Shown here piece after piece: positions 1-9,007 of a stretch of DNA of 62,796 nt (position 1 is its first letter; every line of letters starts with the position of its first letter). The stretch is taken from the NCBI GenBank assembly GCA_004368235.1, contig JXTW01000010.1:1-62796 (forward strand). Direction: 5' to 3'. Under the pieces are notes generated by a model. The model saw only the letters and a program-made list of their open reading frames with translations, made no database searches and was not told the origin of the DNA. This DNA is from Helicobacter anseris. GTDB lineage: Bacteria; Campylobacterota; Campylobacteria; Campylobacterales; Helicobacteraceae. The position numbers and the translations under genes were made by a program.

Positions 1-35
1 TAAAGAGTGTGTAATAGCAATTTACAAAAAGTCGT

Positions 36-41
36 TACAAT
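36..41 (+). promoter_or_regulatory. Probable -10 element of metK
   Basis: TACAAT lies 29 bases upstream of the metK start. The surrounding leader is AT-rich, and no good -35 box is visible, as is common for Helicobacter vegetative promoters. This is read from sequence only. Confidence 0.45.
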
Positions 42-70
42 GCAGAAAATTTAAAACACAAGGTGAGTTT

Positions 71-1225
71 ATGAAAAAATCCTATCTTTTTACTTCAGAA
101 TCTGTAACTGAAGGTCATCCTGATAAGATGGCTGATCAGATTAGTGATGCGGTGTTAGACTATATATTAGAGCGTGATAAAAAGGCACGTGTAGCTTGTG
201 AGACATTGATTAGCAATGGTTTTTGCGTGGTGGCTGGAGAGCTTAAGACAACAACTTATGTGCCTATTTCTGATATAGTGCGTGAGGTAGTTAGAGATAT
301 TGGCTATGATAATGCAGATTATGGCTTTGATTATAAAAGTGCGGGAGTTTTAAATGGTATTGGTGAGCAGAGTCCTGATATCAATCAAGGAGTAGATAGG
401 GAGGATGGTGAGATAGGAGCTGGGGATCAGGGCTTGATGTTTGGCTATGCATGTAAAGAGACAGATGTTTTGATGCCTTTGCCTATCTATCTTAGTCATC
501 AGATCACTTCAAGCTTAGCACAGAAAAGAAAAAATAATGAGCTATCTTTTTTACGTCCAGATGGTAAGGCACAAGTAACTATTGCTTATGAAGATGGCAA
601 ACCAAAAATGATAGATACAATAGTGATTTCTACCCAACATCATCCAGATGTTACTCAAGCACAGATTAAAGAGGCTTTGATAGAAGAGGTGGTAAAAAAA
701 GTACTACCACAAGAGTATTTGCATAACAATATTAAGTATCATATCAATCCTACAGGTAAATTTGTCATTGGCGGACCACAAGGTGATGCTGGTCTTACGG
801 GTAGGAAGATCATTGTAGATACTTATGGAGGAAGCTGCCCACATGGGGGAGGAGCCTTTAGTGGAAAGGATCCTAGCAAGGTAGATAGGAGTGCAGCCTA
901 TGCGGCGCGATATGTGGCTAAGAATCTTGTGGCAGCTGGTGTGTGTGATAGAGTTAGTGTTCAACTCTCTTATGCTATTGGTGTAGTGGAGCCTATCTCG
1001 ATTTTTGTTGATACTTATGGTAGCTCAAAATATGATCAAGCACAGATTGAAGCTTGTATACGAAAGGTATTTAAATTGACACCTAAGGGGATTATTCAAA
1101 GCCTTGATTTGCTTCGACCAATTTATAGAAAGACATCAAATTATGGGCATTTTGGACGCGAGGTCGCAGAGTTTAGCTGGGAAAAGACAGATAAAATTGA
1201 AGAGATAAAGAGCTTTTTGGGGTGA
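71..1225 (+). CDS. metK: S-adenosylmethionine synthase
   Basis: Makes S-adenosylmethionine from methionine and ATP in the cytosol, supplying methyl groups for the methyltransferases in this window (TrmB, MnmC-like) and elsewhere. The 384-residue length is normal for the family. Visible signatures are GHPDK at residues 15-19, [12 protein letters not shown] at about 117-128, and the glycine-rich P-loop GGGAFSGKD at about 262-270. The ATG start follows an AAGGTGAG Shine-Dalgarno region. It appears to be monocistronic: the ferredoxin gene downstream has its own -10 element. Confidence 0.98.
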   Translation: MKKSYLFTSESVTEGHPDKMADQISDAVLDYILERDKKARVACETLISNGFCVVAGELKTTTYVPISDIVREVVRDIGYDNADYGFDYKSAGVLNGIGEQSPDINQGVDREDGEIGAGDQGLMFGYACKETDVLMPLPIYLSHQITSSLAQKRKNNELSFLRPDGKAQVTIAYEDGKPKMIDTIVISTQHHPDVTQAQIKEALIEEVVKKVLPQEYLHNNIKYHINPTGKFVIGGPQGDAGLTGRKIIVDTYGGSCPHGGGAFSGKDPSKVDRSAAYAARYVAKNLVAAGVCDRVSVQLSYAIGVVEPISIFVDTYGSSKYDQAQIEACIRKVFKLTPKGIIQSLDLLRPIYRKTSNYGHFGREVAEFSWEKTDKIEEIKSFLG

Positions 1226-1269
1226 TGGTAATTTTTATTCTCATTAAGCTTTCTTTTATGATAATAATG

Positions 1270-1275
1270 TATAAT
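1270..1275 (+). promoter_or_regulatory. Probable -10 element of the ferredoxin gene
   Basis: A consensus TATAAT sits 45 bases before the ferredoxin ATG in the 94-base gap after metK. It lies in an AT-rich TGATAATAATG context. Confidence 0.55.
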
Positions 1276-1319
1276 GAATGTTAGGTTTTTGAAACCAAAA
1301 AAAACATAAGGATAAAACA

Positions 1320-1598
1320 ATGGCAGTAAAAATTACAGATATTTGTATTGCATGTGGTTCTTGTATCGATGAGTGTCCGGTAAGTGCAATTGTAGATGAT
1401 GATGATAACCCAACTGGTGAGGGAATCTATTATGTGTATTCAGATAAATGTGTAGAGTGTGTAGGACATAATGATGCACCTGCTTGCGCCAGTGCTTGCC
1501 CTACTGATGGCTGTATCGTATGGAGTGCAGAAGGCGCTACTAAACGTGATGAGATAGGAGCTGATCTCCGCGATGGTACTGTGCCAGTAGCTCAATAA
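1320..1598 (+). CDS. 2[4Fe-4S] ferredoxin (Alvin-type)
   Basis: A 92-residue electron carrier. The first cluster motif is CX2CX2CX3CP (Cys 9, 12, 15, 19). The second is the insertion-bearing CX2CX8CX3CP (Cys 44, 47, 56, 60), which marks the Alvin-type family rather than clostridial ferredoxins. It is probably the redox partner of 2-oxoacid:acceptor oxidoreductases, as in other Campylobacterota; that role is inferred. The ATG follows AAGGATAAAACA. A single-gene unit is indicated by the upstream TATAAT and the strong terminator just downstream. Confidence 0.95.
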   Translation: MAVKITDICIACGSCIDECPVSAIVDDDDNPTGEGIYYVYSDKCVECVGHNDAPACASACPTDGCIVWSAEGATKRDEIGADLRDGTVPVAQ

Positions 1599-1609
1599 TT
1601 TTCACTTCT

Positions 1610-1640
1610 ACCTCTATGTGATCACATAGAGGTTTTCTTC
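1610..1640 (+). terminator. Rho-independent terminator after the ferredoxin gene
   Basis: A perfect 24-base palindrome (ACCTCTATGTGA and its exact reverse complement, 1610-1633) is followed by TTTTCTTC. It starts 12 bases after the ferredoxin stop codon. Because the arms meet without a spacer, the real loop must take up the central bases. It is the best intrinsic terminator in the window. Confidence 0.8.
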
Positions 1641-1660
1641 ATATTTTATTAACCATTTGA

Positions 1661-1666
1661 TAAAAT
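1661..1666 (+). promoter_or_regulatory. Probable extended -10 of the mqnP operon
   Basis: TAAAAT preceded by TTTGA (TG one base upstream) lies about 55 bases before mqnP and after the ferredoxin terminator, where the promoter of the 1722-7005 gene run should be. Confidence 0.4.
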
Positions 1667-1721
1667 CTTAAAAATAAGTAAAATTACTAAATAATCTTGT
1701 CTATTTTATTAAGGAGTTGAT

Positions 1722-2624
1722 GTGATAGAGAGGCTAAAACATTTTAGTGAGCTGGTAATGTTTGAGCATACTATATTTTCTGCAGCTTTTAGTTTGATTG
1801 CATTGGTGGTGGCAGGTTTTTTGTTATGGATGCAGGGAGTTGGATTTAGTTTGTCAAAAATTTTAAGCATAGTGGTCCTAAGTGCCTTAGCTTTGATTAG
1901 TGCTAGGAATTTTGCTATGGGGATTAATCGCTTATGTGATCGTGATATAGATGCTCAAAATCCTCGCACACTCAATCGTCCTAGTGTAGATGGTAGGATC
2001 TCTATTATTTCTATGATATTTTTTTGTGTATTTAATGCGTTAGTTTTTGTCGCTACAAGCTATTTTATCAATGCTTTAGCTTTTAGTTTATCTATACCAT
2101 TTTTATTGATTCTTGGTGCGTATTCTTTGTGTAAGCGTTTTTCTGTTTTAGCACATTTTGTGCTTGGAGTATGTCTGGGTTTAGCCCCTATTGCCGGGGG
2201 GATTGCTGTGCTTGGTGAGATAGGGCTCTGGAGTGTATATTTGGCTATTGGTGTTATGTTTTGGGTAGCTGGGTTTGATTTGTTATATTCTTTACAAGAT
2301 ATTGAATTTGATAGAAAAAATGGGCTTTTTTCTATACCAGCTCGTTTTGGAGAGCAGGCTACTTTATGGATTTCTAGAGTTTCTCATCTTTTAGCAGTGA
2401 TATTTTGGGGATTGTTTTTATATCAGATAGAATCTAGTTTTTTTGGTATATTTGGGTTAGTGGTTTGTTGTCTTATGCTCTGTTATGAGCAGTATTTAGT
2501 AGCTAGAGATTTTAGAAATATCCCTAAGGCTTTTTTTGTAACTAATGGTTATTTGGGATTTATATTTTTGATTTTTATGATTCTTGATGTGATTGTGAGG
2601 ATTTATTATGCATCCATTGGCTGA
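1722..2624 (+). CDS. mqnP: UbiA-family prenyltransferase, probably menaquinone biosynthesis MqnP
   Basis: A 300-residue integral membrane prenyltransferase with about eight or nine hydrophobic segments. Both Asp-rich prenyl-diphosphate motifs are visible: NRLCDRDIDAQNPRTLNRP near residue 68 and DLLYSLQDIEFDRKNG near residue 185. Campylobacterota make menaquinone through futalosine, and their UbiA homologue is assigned to that pathway as MqnP; the substrate here is inferred from lineage. The GTG start has AAGGAG upstream. The gene overlaps the next one by 17 bases. Confidence 0.88.
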   Translation: MIERLKHFSELVMFEHTIFSAAFSLIALVVAGFLLWMQGVGFSLSKILSIVVLSALALISARNFAMGINRLCDRDIDAQNPRTLNRPSVDGRISIISMIFFCVFNALVFVATSYFINALAFSLSIPFLLILGAYSLCKRFSVLAHFVLGVCLGLAPIAGGIAVLGEIGLWSVYLAIGVMFWVAGFDLLYSLQDIEFDRKNGLFSIPARFGEQATLWISRVSHLLAVIFWGLFLYQIESSFFGIFGLVVCCLMLCYEQYLVARDFRNIPKAFFVTNGYLGFIFLIFMILDVIVRIYYASIG

Positions 2625-3156
2625 TTTTTGCATACAAAATGATATACATACACGCTTGGTAGAAGTGAGTTTAGATGCGGAGTTCAGCTTAGATGATGGA
2701 AGAAGTAGCTTTAAAGATGAGTATGAAAACCTTAGCTATGGTACAGAGAGTTTAAAAAGATTTTTTGAGGATTTAGAGCATAGGGATAAGGGAGAAAATG
2801 CTATAGTATTAGAACTTTTATTTGAAATGTATAAAAGGATTTTAAGCATTGAACAGAGATTAATAGGGGATAAATCTCCTTTTATTTTGCTGGATAAAAA
2901 AGATAAGATTACTGCGATTGGACATGGGATCATATGGCTTAATAATGGTGGCTTGAACGTGGGTGAAAAATATTATTTACGTTTTGTTTTGCCAAGTTTT
3001 TCTGATAAAATTATGCCAGTTTTTGCTAATGCTTTAAGCACAAATGTACTGCGTATTATAATGATGAATCCAAAAGATATTCAAGAATTTGATCTTTTTA
3101 TCGCTACAAAAGAGATGGAGCGGATACGCCAAAATAAAGAGCATAGAAAAGAATAG
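2608..3156 (+). CDS. Conserved hypothetical, possible PilZ-like domain
   Basis: A 182-residue soluble protein with no signal peptide or membrane span. The N-terminal half is acidic and helical. The C-terminal half (about 105-165) reads like a PilZ barrel with GIIWLNNGG, then VGEKYYLRFVLPS, matching the pattern of small residues before a G-x4-L-x3-LP strand. The RxxxR loop of true c-di-GMP-binding PilZ domains is not obvious, so ligand binding is doubtful. It overlaps mqnP by 17 bases and is followed closely by the next gene. Function unknown. Confidence 0.7.
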   Translation: MHPLADFCIQNDIHTRLVEVSLDAEFSLDDGRSSFKDEYENLSYGTESLKRFFEDLEHRDKGENAIVLELLFEMYKRILSIEQRLIGDKSPFILLDKKDKITAIGHGIIWLNNGGLNVGEKYYLRFVLPSFSDKIMPVFANALSTNVLRIIMMNPKDIQEFDLFIATKEMERIRQNKEHRKE

Positions 3157-3164
3157 GAGTGGTT

Positions 3165-3641
3165 ATGAGCGATGAGATGATAGGGTGTTTTTCTCTTATA
3201 GCTGTAAGCATAGTGATTGCATTATTTGCAGTTTTCCGTGGTTTTAGTAATGCTAAAAAAATACAACATTTAGAAGAATCTATTGAGGGGATTAATGCTC
3301 AATTACATCAAGTGCAAAAAGAGCTTCAAAGTGCTATATCTCATCAGAAGTTTATCCAGAATAACGCACAAGAAGGCATTGCAGAGAATATTAATAGTTT
3401 TTATCGTGAATTTAAAGAGATTAGAGAGATGATAAAAAGTGATAGAAACTATTTTGAAGAAAGGATGATTAAGCTAGATAATAGAGTTCGTGATTTTGGA
3501 CATTTGAGTGGAATGAATGATGTTGATGAAAAGCGTATAATCTCACTTTTTAAAGAAGGCTGGAGTGTTGATTCTATTGCTAAAGAATTGCGCATCAGTC
3601 GTGGAGAAGTAGAGTTTACTTTGAAAATTGCTGATATTTAA
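3165..3641 (+). CDS. Membrane-anchored coiled-coil protein with C-terminal HTH-like segment
   Basis: The ATG at 3165 is chosen over the in-frame GTG at 3159 because AGGAG (3155-3159) is then five bases upstream, whereas it overlaps the GTG. The 158-residue product has one N-terminal transmembrane helix, a long heptad-like helical region, and a C-terminal segment of about 35 residues (SLFKEGWSVDSIAKELRISR, then GEVEFTL) that looks like a helix-turn-helix of the DUF2802/DUF6115 kind. Those families are often membrane-tethered. Role unknown; DNA binding is not shown. Confidence 0.72.
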   Translation: MSDEMIGCFSLIAVSIVIALFAVFRGFSNAKKIQHLEESIEGINAQLHQVQKELQSAISHQKFIQNNAQEGIAENINSFYREFKEIREMIKSDRNYFEERMIKLDNRVRDFGHLSGMNDVDEKRIISLFKEGWSVDSIAKELRISRGEVEFTLKIADI

Positions 3642-3650
3642 AGCTGGCAT

Positions 3651-4379
3651 TTGAAGATTATAGAGTTTTTTCCTCCATCATCGCGTTGTAGTTATCTTGA
3701 AGATAAGCAGGCAAGTTTTAGATATTTTTTGATTAATGATTGTGAAGCGTATTTTTATAAAGGACTTTTAGAGCGTGGATATAGACGCTTTGGAGAGTAT
3801 TTTTTCATTCCTATTTGTAAGGGTTGTGATGCTTGTAAGACTATTCGTTAGGTTGTCGCTGATTTTGAGATCACAAGATCGCATAAACGTGTATTGAATA
3901 AAAATGTCAAAACTAAGATTGTGCTTACTAGACCCAGTGTTAGCGAGGCTAAAATAGAACTTTATGATAGGTATCATTTTAAAATGCGGGATTTAAAAGG
4001 ATGGCGGTATCATCAAGTGAGTCCAGAGTATTATTATGAAACTTTTGTAGAGGGTATGAGGGATTTTGGCTATGAGCTTTGTTATTACATTGAGGATAAG
4101 CTGGTTGGAGTTGGATATGTAGATATTTTGAGTGATTGTATAAGTGCTATTTATTTTTTCTATGACCATAATTTTGGATATTTAAGTCTTGGTGTATTTA
4201 ATATATTAGTGCAATTAGAGATAGCTAAAAGTCGTAATATCCCTTATTTTTATCCAGGATATTGGATTGAAGGACATCATTCTCTTGGCTATAAATCTCG
4301 TTTTAAACCTTTTGAGATTTTATGCGGAAGCCCGGATTTATTTGATAGTATTAAATATATATTAAAGGAGGAAAAGTGA
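3651..4379 (+). pseudogene. bpt: Aspartate/glutamate leucyltransferase, interrupted by an in-frame TAG
   Basis: Bpt transfers leucine to proteins with N-terminal Asp or Glu, marking them for ClpS/ClpAP degradation. The frame from the TTG at 3651 encodes the N-terminal domain (CSYLEDKQA, GYRRFGEYFF, then CKGCDACKTIR). It stops at TAG 3849-3851, then continues in the same frame without another stop to 4379, through VVADFEITRSHKRVLNKN and the acetyltransferase-like half (YFYPGYWIEGH). Ignoring the stop, the product is 242 residues, normal for the family. One nonsense change therefore splits it into 66 residues plus a remainder that could restart only at 3894. It overlaps psd by four bases. It may be a recent pseudogene or a base-call error. 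Confidence 0.85.
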
Positions 4380-5158
4380 CAAATCTTATTTCTAGATTAT
4401 TTGGTAAATTTGCTAATTATAAATTTGCAAAGTGGTTTCAAAATATCATTAATAGGACTTATGTAAGTATTTTCAAAATTGATTTAAGTGAGTTTGCTCC
4501 TGTGTATTCTTATGCTAGTTTGAATGAACTTTTTACACGCGCATTAATAAAACCAAGAAGTTTTAATACAGAATCTAATGTGATGATTGCACCTACTGAT
4601 TCTATGATTATGGCTTTTGGGAGTGTAGATAGGGATTTAGCCTTGCAGATTAAGGGGATGGAGTATAGTGTATCTGAACTTTTAGGCGGGGACAAGCTTA
4701 ATTCTAGCTATAGCTATATTAATTTTTATCTTTCACCAAGGGATTATCATCGTTATCATGCACCTTGTGATATGGAGATTTTTGAGGTACGCTATTTTGG
4801 TGGAGAGCTTTTAGCAGTCAATAGAGCATCTTTGCTAAGAAATAAGAATGTTTTTATAAGAAATGAGCGTGTTGTGGTATGTGCTAGAGATAAAAATGGA
4901 GCAAACCTTTATTTTGTTGCCGTTGGGGCGTTAAATGTGGGTAAAATGCTTTTGCATTTCGAGTCTAGAATCCAAACTAATGTCTATCCTAATCAAAAAT
5001 GCAAGTTTAGCTATGCAGAGAATATTAGGATAAAAAAAGGTGAAGAGCTGGGAATGTTTATGATGGGAAGTACGATTGTTTTATTTGCTAAGGATATTAG
5101 CTTAGATCTGACATATGAACAGAAGGTTTATTATGGAGATAGTATCGCAACATTTTAA
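4376..5158 (+). CDS. psd: Phosphatidylserine decarboxylase proenzyme
   Basis: Converts phosphatidylserine to phosphatidylethanolamine at the inner membrane. The 260-residue proenzyme carries the self-cleavage motif LGMFMMGSTIVLF, with GST at 231-233; cleavage between Gly231 and Ser232 would create the pyruvoyl alpha chain. The YLSPRDYHRYHAP stretch at about 118-130 contains the conserved family histidines. The GTG start (AAAGGAGGAAAAGTGA) overlaps the bpt stop, so translation may be coupled to the broken bpt frame, although the strong Shine-Dalgarno should allow independent initiation. Confidence 0.96.
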   Translation: MTNLISRLFGKFANYKFAKWFQNIINRTYVSIFKIDLSEFAPVYSYASLNELFTRALIKPRSFNTESNVMIAPTDSMIMAFGSVDRDLALQIKGMEYSVSELLGGDKLNSSYSYINFYLSPRDYHRYHAPCDMEIFEVRYFGGELLAVNRASLLRNKNVFIRNERVVVCARDKNGANLYFVAVGALNVGKMLLHFESRIQTNVYPNQKCKFSYAENIRIKKGEELGMFMMGSTIVLFAKDISLDLTYEQKVYYGDSIATF

Positions 5159-5173
5159 TATTTTGAGGGTGCT

Positions 5174-6175
5174 ATGAGTATCAAAGATGATATTAAGGCA
5201 TTATTAAAAAAACATAATGCACTTTTGGTAGCACATTTTTATCAAAAAGATTCTGTAGTAGAGCTTGCAGAATTTTGTGGAGATAGTCTAGAGCTAGCTA
5301 AAAAAGCCTCTTTAGATGATCGATCTTTAGTGGTATTTTGTGGTGTTGGGTTTATGGGTGAGAGTGTAAAAATACTAGCACCAAATAAACGAGTGATTAT
5401 GCCAAGAATCTCATGCTGCTCAATGGCTAGAATGGTGAGTAGTGAGTATTTTGATAGATCAGTTGAGCTTTTAAAAGAGTATGCAATAGAGGATTTTATA
5501 CCTATTACTTATATTAACTCAAATGCTGAAGTGAAAGCAAAGGTGGGTGCACTTGGCGGACTTGTTTGTACAAGCTCTAATGCAAAGACTATTTTAGAAT
5601 ATGTGTTTAAAAAGGGTAAGAAAATCTTTTTTTTACCTGATTATTGTCTTGGACTAAATATGGCTAAGCAGTTTGGGCTAAAAGCAGCTGTGCTTGGTAT
5701 GGATAGTAAGGAGGATATATGCAGGGCAGATGTGATTTGTTATAATGGTTTTTGTTCAGTTCATCAGCTTTTTAGCATAGAGGATATTGAATTTTATCGT
5801 GAGCGCTATGAGGGTATCAAGATAGCCGTGCATCCAGAGTGTAAGCCTGAAGTGGTGGAGTTGGCTGATTTTGTGGGTAGCACTAGCCAGATTATCTCTT
5901 ATGTAAAAGGACTAGAGCTATCTCAAGCAGTAGCAGTAGGCACAGAATATAATTTAGTCAATCGACTGCGACCCCCTTATAATGGTGAGAATAATACTTT
6001 TGTGCTTTCCTCTACTATCCCAGAGTGCCCCACGATGAATGAAACATCACCAGAGGATATTTATAAACTTTTAAAGAGTTTTGATTCTGGACGAGTGGCT
6101 AATGAGATTATCTTAGATGAAGGGATTATTCAAGATGCTAGAAAGGCATTGCTTGGTATGATGGAGCTATCATGA
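5174..6175 (+). CDS. nadA: Quinolinate synthase
   Basis: Condenses iminoaspartate with dihydroxyacetone phosphate to quinolinate in NAD synthesis, using a [4Fe-4S] cluster. The 333 residues include the HFYQ motif near residue 22, the conserved cysteine region [34 protein letters not shown], and the C-terminal [18 protein letters not shown]. These three cysteine sites fit the cluster ligands of the family. It overlaps nadC by four bases (ATGA), so the two NAD pathway enzymes are translationally coupled. Confidence 0.97.
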   Translation: MSIKDDIKALLKKHNALLVAHFYQKDSVVELAEFCGDSLELAKKASLDDRSLVVFCGVGFMGESVKILAPNKRVIMPRISCCSMARMVSSEYFDRSVELLKEYAIEDFIPITYINSNAEVKAKVGALGGLVCTSSNAKTILEYVFKKGKKIFFLPDYCLGLNMAKQFGLKAAVLGMDSKEDICRADVICYNGFCSVHQLFSIEDIEFYRERYEGIKIAVHPECKPEVVELADFVGSTSQIISYVKGLELSQAVAVGTEYNLVNRLRPPYNGENNTFVLSSTIPECPTMNETSPEDIYKLLKSFDSGRVANEIILDEGIIQDARKALLGMMELS

Positions 6176-7005
6176 ATATAGATAGATTTTTAGATTTAGT
6201 CTGTACAGAGGATATTGGTAGGGGAGATTTATTTGAAGGACTAGTTAGTCAAGATTTTAAGGTTAGGGCAGTTATCAAGGCTAAAGAAGATGGGGTGCTT
6301 TCAGGACTTTTATATGTAGAGCGTTTATGTCAGAGATATGGCGTTGAGATTTGTTTTTGTAAACAGGATACGCAGAAATTTAAGTCATCAGAGGTTTTGC
6401 TTGAGATTTCAGGATTATATTCTGTGATTTTAAAGCTAGAGCGTTGCTTGCTAAATTTATTACAGCATTCAAGTGGGATAGCTACATTGACTTATACTTA
6501 TGCAGAGATTTTAAGAAATGCCAAGCTAGAGACAGCTCTACTTGATACGCGTAAGACAAGACCAATTTTACGTGTATTTGAAAAATATTCTGTAAGGAAT
6601 GGAGGGGGAAGGAATCATCGTTTAGGGTTAGATGATGCTTTGATGCTTAAAGATACGCATTTAAAATATATTCCAACTCATAATCTCAAGGATTTTTTGA
6701 AAAAAGCACGTACACGTATTCCTTGGACAAGTAAAATTGAGATTGAGAGTGAGAGTGTGGAATTTGCTAAGATAGTAATGGAATGTGGAGCAGATATAGT
6801 AATGTGTGATAATATGGATATAGATTCTATTCAATTAGTAGTAGAGCATCGCAATAATTATTATCCTCATATTCTTTTAGAAGCTAGCGGCAATATTACT
6901 AAAGATAATTTATTAGAGATGGCTAAAAGTGGGGTAGATGCGATTAGCTCTGGTGCGCTTATTCACCAAGCTAGATGGGTAGATATGCATATGAAACTTC
7001 TTTAA
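6172..7005 (+). CDS. nadC: Nicotinate-nucleotide pyrophosphorylase (quinolinate phosphoribosyltransferase)
   Basis: Converts quinolinate plus PRPP to nicotinate mononucleotide, the step after NadA. The 277-residue protein has the family core [12 protein letters not shown], then [20 protein letters not shown] and LMLKDTH, which bind quinolinate and PRPP, and the late [13 protein letters not shown] strand. It starts inside the nadA stop (ATGA). Its own stop overlaps that of gmhA on the opposite strand by four bases, leaving no room for a terminator between the convergent genes. Confidence 0.97.
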   Translation: MNIDRFLDLVCTEDIGRGDLFEGLVSQDFKVRAVIKAKEDGVLSGLLYVERLCQRYGVEICFCKQDTQKFKSSEVLLEISGLYSVILKLERCLLNLLQHSSGIATLTYTYAEILRNAKLETALLDTRKTRPILRVFEKYSVRNGGGRNHRLGLDDALMLKDTHLKYIPTHNLKDFLKKARTRIPWTSKIEIESESVEFAKIVMECGADIVMCDNMDIDSIQLVVEHRNNYYPHILLEASGNITKDNLLEMAKSGVDAISSGALIHQARWVDMHMKLL

Positions 7006-7562
7006 ATCGTGCTTTCTATCATCTCACAAAGGCAATGAATGATAAAAATATGCATCTCTTGTATTCTTGGAGTATCTTGACTTGGTACAATGAGATTAAA
7101 ATCAGCAATTTCTTTCATTTTGCCCCCATCTCTTCCACTTAGAGCTATAATTTTGCAGCCCATTTCTTTGGCTTTTTGCATAGCAAGAATGACATTTTGA
7201 GAATTACCACTTGTAGAGATACCAAAGAATATATCGCCTTGATTGGCTAAAGCTTGAGTTTGACGAGAAAATATATATTCATAGCCATAGTCATTACCAA
7301 TCGCAGTTAGTGCAGAGGTATCTGTGCTAAGAGCTATAGCTGCAAGAGCTTTTCTTTCGCGTTTGTATCTTCCGGTAAGTTCAGCAGCGAAGTGTTGAGA
7401 ATCTGCAGCACTACCACCATTACCACAAATTAGAATTTTACCATTATTGCTAAGACAAGAGGAGATAGCCTCATAGCACAAAATAATTTGTGGAAAAAGA
7501 TTATGCATCGCTTTTATTGTGTTGTTATGATTATCAAGTTCATTTTGTAATAAATTCAACAT
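7002..7562 (-). CDS. gmhA: Phosphoheptose isomerase
   Basis: Isomerises sedoheptulose 7-phosphate to D-glycero-D-manno-heptose 7-phosphate, the first step of ADP-heptose synthesis for LPS inner core. The 186-residue SIS-fold protein shows [18 protein letters not shown] near residue 45, STSGNSQN near 115, and a C-terminal helix with [15 protein letters not shown]. It is the last gene of the long leftward run. It lies two bases after hldE, with the other heptose genes upstream in pathway company. Confidence 0.97.
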   Translation of the reverse strand: MLNLLQNELDNHNNTIKAMHNLFPQIILCYEAISSCLSNNGKILICGNGGSAADSQHFAAELTGRYKRERKALAAIALSTDTSALTAIGNDYGYEYIFSRQTQALANQGDIFFGISTSGNSQNVILAMQKAKEMGCKIIALSGRDGGKMKEIADFNLIVPSQDTPRIQEMHIFIIHCLCEMIESTI

Positions 7563-7564
7563 TA

Positions 7565-8998
7565 CTATTCCTTTAGTTGATGGATTTTTTGGATGATATT
7601 ACTGCTAGATCGTCCTTCTAAAAAGTCAATCAATTTCACCTCTTTGGCAAATTCAGAGCCAGCAATCTCTTTGTCTTTATAATCAGCTCCTTTGACCAAA
7701 ATATCAGGCTTGATAAGAGAGACAAGATCTTTAGGTGTTTTATCTTCAAATATGATGACATAATCTATGCAGGCTAGAGCTAGTAAAACTTTAGCACGAT
7801 CTTGCTCATTATTAATAGGGCGGGTTTCTCCTTTTAGTTCGCGTACAGATTTATCGCTATTTAATCCTATAATAAGTACATCTCCAAGTTTTCTAGCTTC
7901 TTGTAGATATTGTATATGCCCAAGGTGAAGAATATCAAAACAACCATTACTAAAGATAATACGCTTATTTTTAGATCGTAAATTTGCAACAAGATTTAAA
8001 ATTTCATCTTTTTGAGTACTTTTTAGTAAATTCATATGTTTATATTTATCGATTTTGTTTTGATGATCTAAAAATGTATTAATTTCATTATGTGTGGCAG
8101 TAGCGCTTCCTACCTTGCCTACTACGACTGCAGCAGCAGCATTAGCAAATTCACAAGCTGAAATAATGCTACTATTTTGAGCTAATTTATAAGCTAGAGC
8201 AGCAATGACGCTATCCCCAGCACCTGTAACATCATAGACTTCTTTTGCGATAGTTGGAATTTTATGCATTTGATTAGAGTTTAAAATACCAATACCATCT
8301 TCACTTAATGTAATAAGGGCGATTTGCAAGGAGTAGTCTTCTTGCATTTTTTTAAGGGCAGATTTTAGACTTTCATCATCTTTTATATTGATTCCTGTAG
8401 CATCCATAGCCTCTTTTTTGTTTGGAGTGAGTAATGTAGCATTAGTATATTTATTATAGTCTTTGCCTTTTGGATCACATAATATGGGTTTGTTATTTTC
8501 TCTAGCGTATGCAATAAGTGTACTTGTAAGACTTGGGGTAAGCAAGCCTTTGTCATAATCAGATAGAATGATCGCATCATATTTAGTGATGCAGGTTTGT
8601 AGCGCTTCTAGGATTTCTGCTTCTAAGGCTATGGAGATATTTGTTCTACTCTCTCTATCAACACGTAGTGCTTGTTGAGATGAGATTAAGATTCTTGTTT
8701 TTTGAGTGGTAGGGCGCAAGGGATCTTGAAAAATATACTGAATATCAATATTTTGTTTATTTAGCTCATTGATCATCCAATCACCCATAGAATCTCTTCC
8801 TATCACTCCGCATAAACTTACTTCTGCATTAAGCGAGATGAGATTATTAGCTACATTACATGCCCCGCCTAGACGATTGTTTTCTTCTTTTACATCAACA
8901 ACTGGCACAGGAGCTTCTGGAGAGATACGCGAGCTATTACCCCAAATATAATGATCTACCATTAAGTCGCCAATAACAAGGATTTTTGGTGCTTGCAT
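7565..8998 (-). CDS. hldE: Bifunctional heptose 7-phosphate kinase / heptose 1-phosphate adenylyltransferase
   Basis: A 477-residue fusion. Residues 1 to about 320 form a PfkB-type sugar kinase ([15 protein letters not shown] near the N-terminus, [14 protein letters not shown] anion-hole motif near 258). Residues about 335-477 form a nucleotidyltransferase ([20 protein letters not shown], and the late [11 protein letters not shown] motif). It phosphorylates heptose 7-phosphate at C1 and later adds AMP, on either side of the GmhB step. The ATG lies nine bases after hldD, with AAGGAG upstream. Confidence 0.97.
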   Translation of the reverse strand: MQAPKILVIGDLMVDHYIWGNSSRISPEAPVPVVDVKEENNRLGGACNVANNLISLNAEVSLCGVIGRDSMGDWMINELNKQNIDIQYIFQDPLRPTTQKTRILISSQQALRVDRESRTNISIALEAEILEALQTCITKYDAIILSDYDKGLLTPSLTSTLIAYARENNKPILCDPKGKDYNKYTNATLLTPNKKEAMDATGINIKDDESLKSALKKMQEDYSLQIALITLSEDGIGILNSNQMHKIPTIAKEVYDVTGAGDSVIAALAYKLAQNSSIISACEFANAAAAVVVGKVGSATATHNEINTFLDHQNKIDKYKHMNLLKSTQKDEILNLVANLRSKNKRIIFSNGCFDILHLGHIQYLQEARKLGDVLIIGLNSDKSVRELKGETRPINNEQDRAKVLLALACIDYVIIFEDKTPKDLVSLIKPDILVKGADYKDKEIAGSEFAKEVKLIDFLEGRSSSNIIQKIHQLKE

Positions 8999-9007
8999 AT
9001 TACTCCT

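Noticed and set aside
704..964. Long opposite-strand or shifted frames inside metK, gyrA, nrfA, recN, ispG and others
   Set aside because: They lie wholly within well-supported genes, lack ribosome binding sites and recognisable motifs, and fit chance antisense frames.
1262..1282. A TGATAATAATG-TATAATGA stretch before the ferredoxin gene resembling a Fur box
   Set aside because: The TATAAT -10 element accounts for most of the likeness, and AT-rich DNA gives such matches often. Not enough to call an operator.
2191..2202. G6 tract in mqnP, another G6 in the TSUP gene near 35130, and T8/A9 tracts (for example near 10302 and 33377) as phase-variation sites
   Set aside because: Helicobacter phase-variable genes usually carry longer tracts; these are short, in core genes, and all frames are intact.
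7002..7005. The four-base overlap of convergent nadC and gmhA as a sign of an assembly or frame error
   Set aside because: Both proteins end at family-normal lengths, and similar overlaps occur at dgkA/30477. It is compact gene packing.
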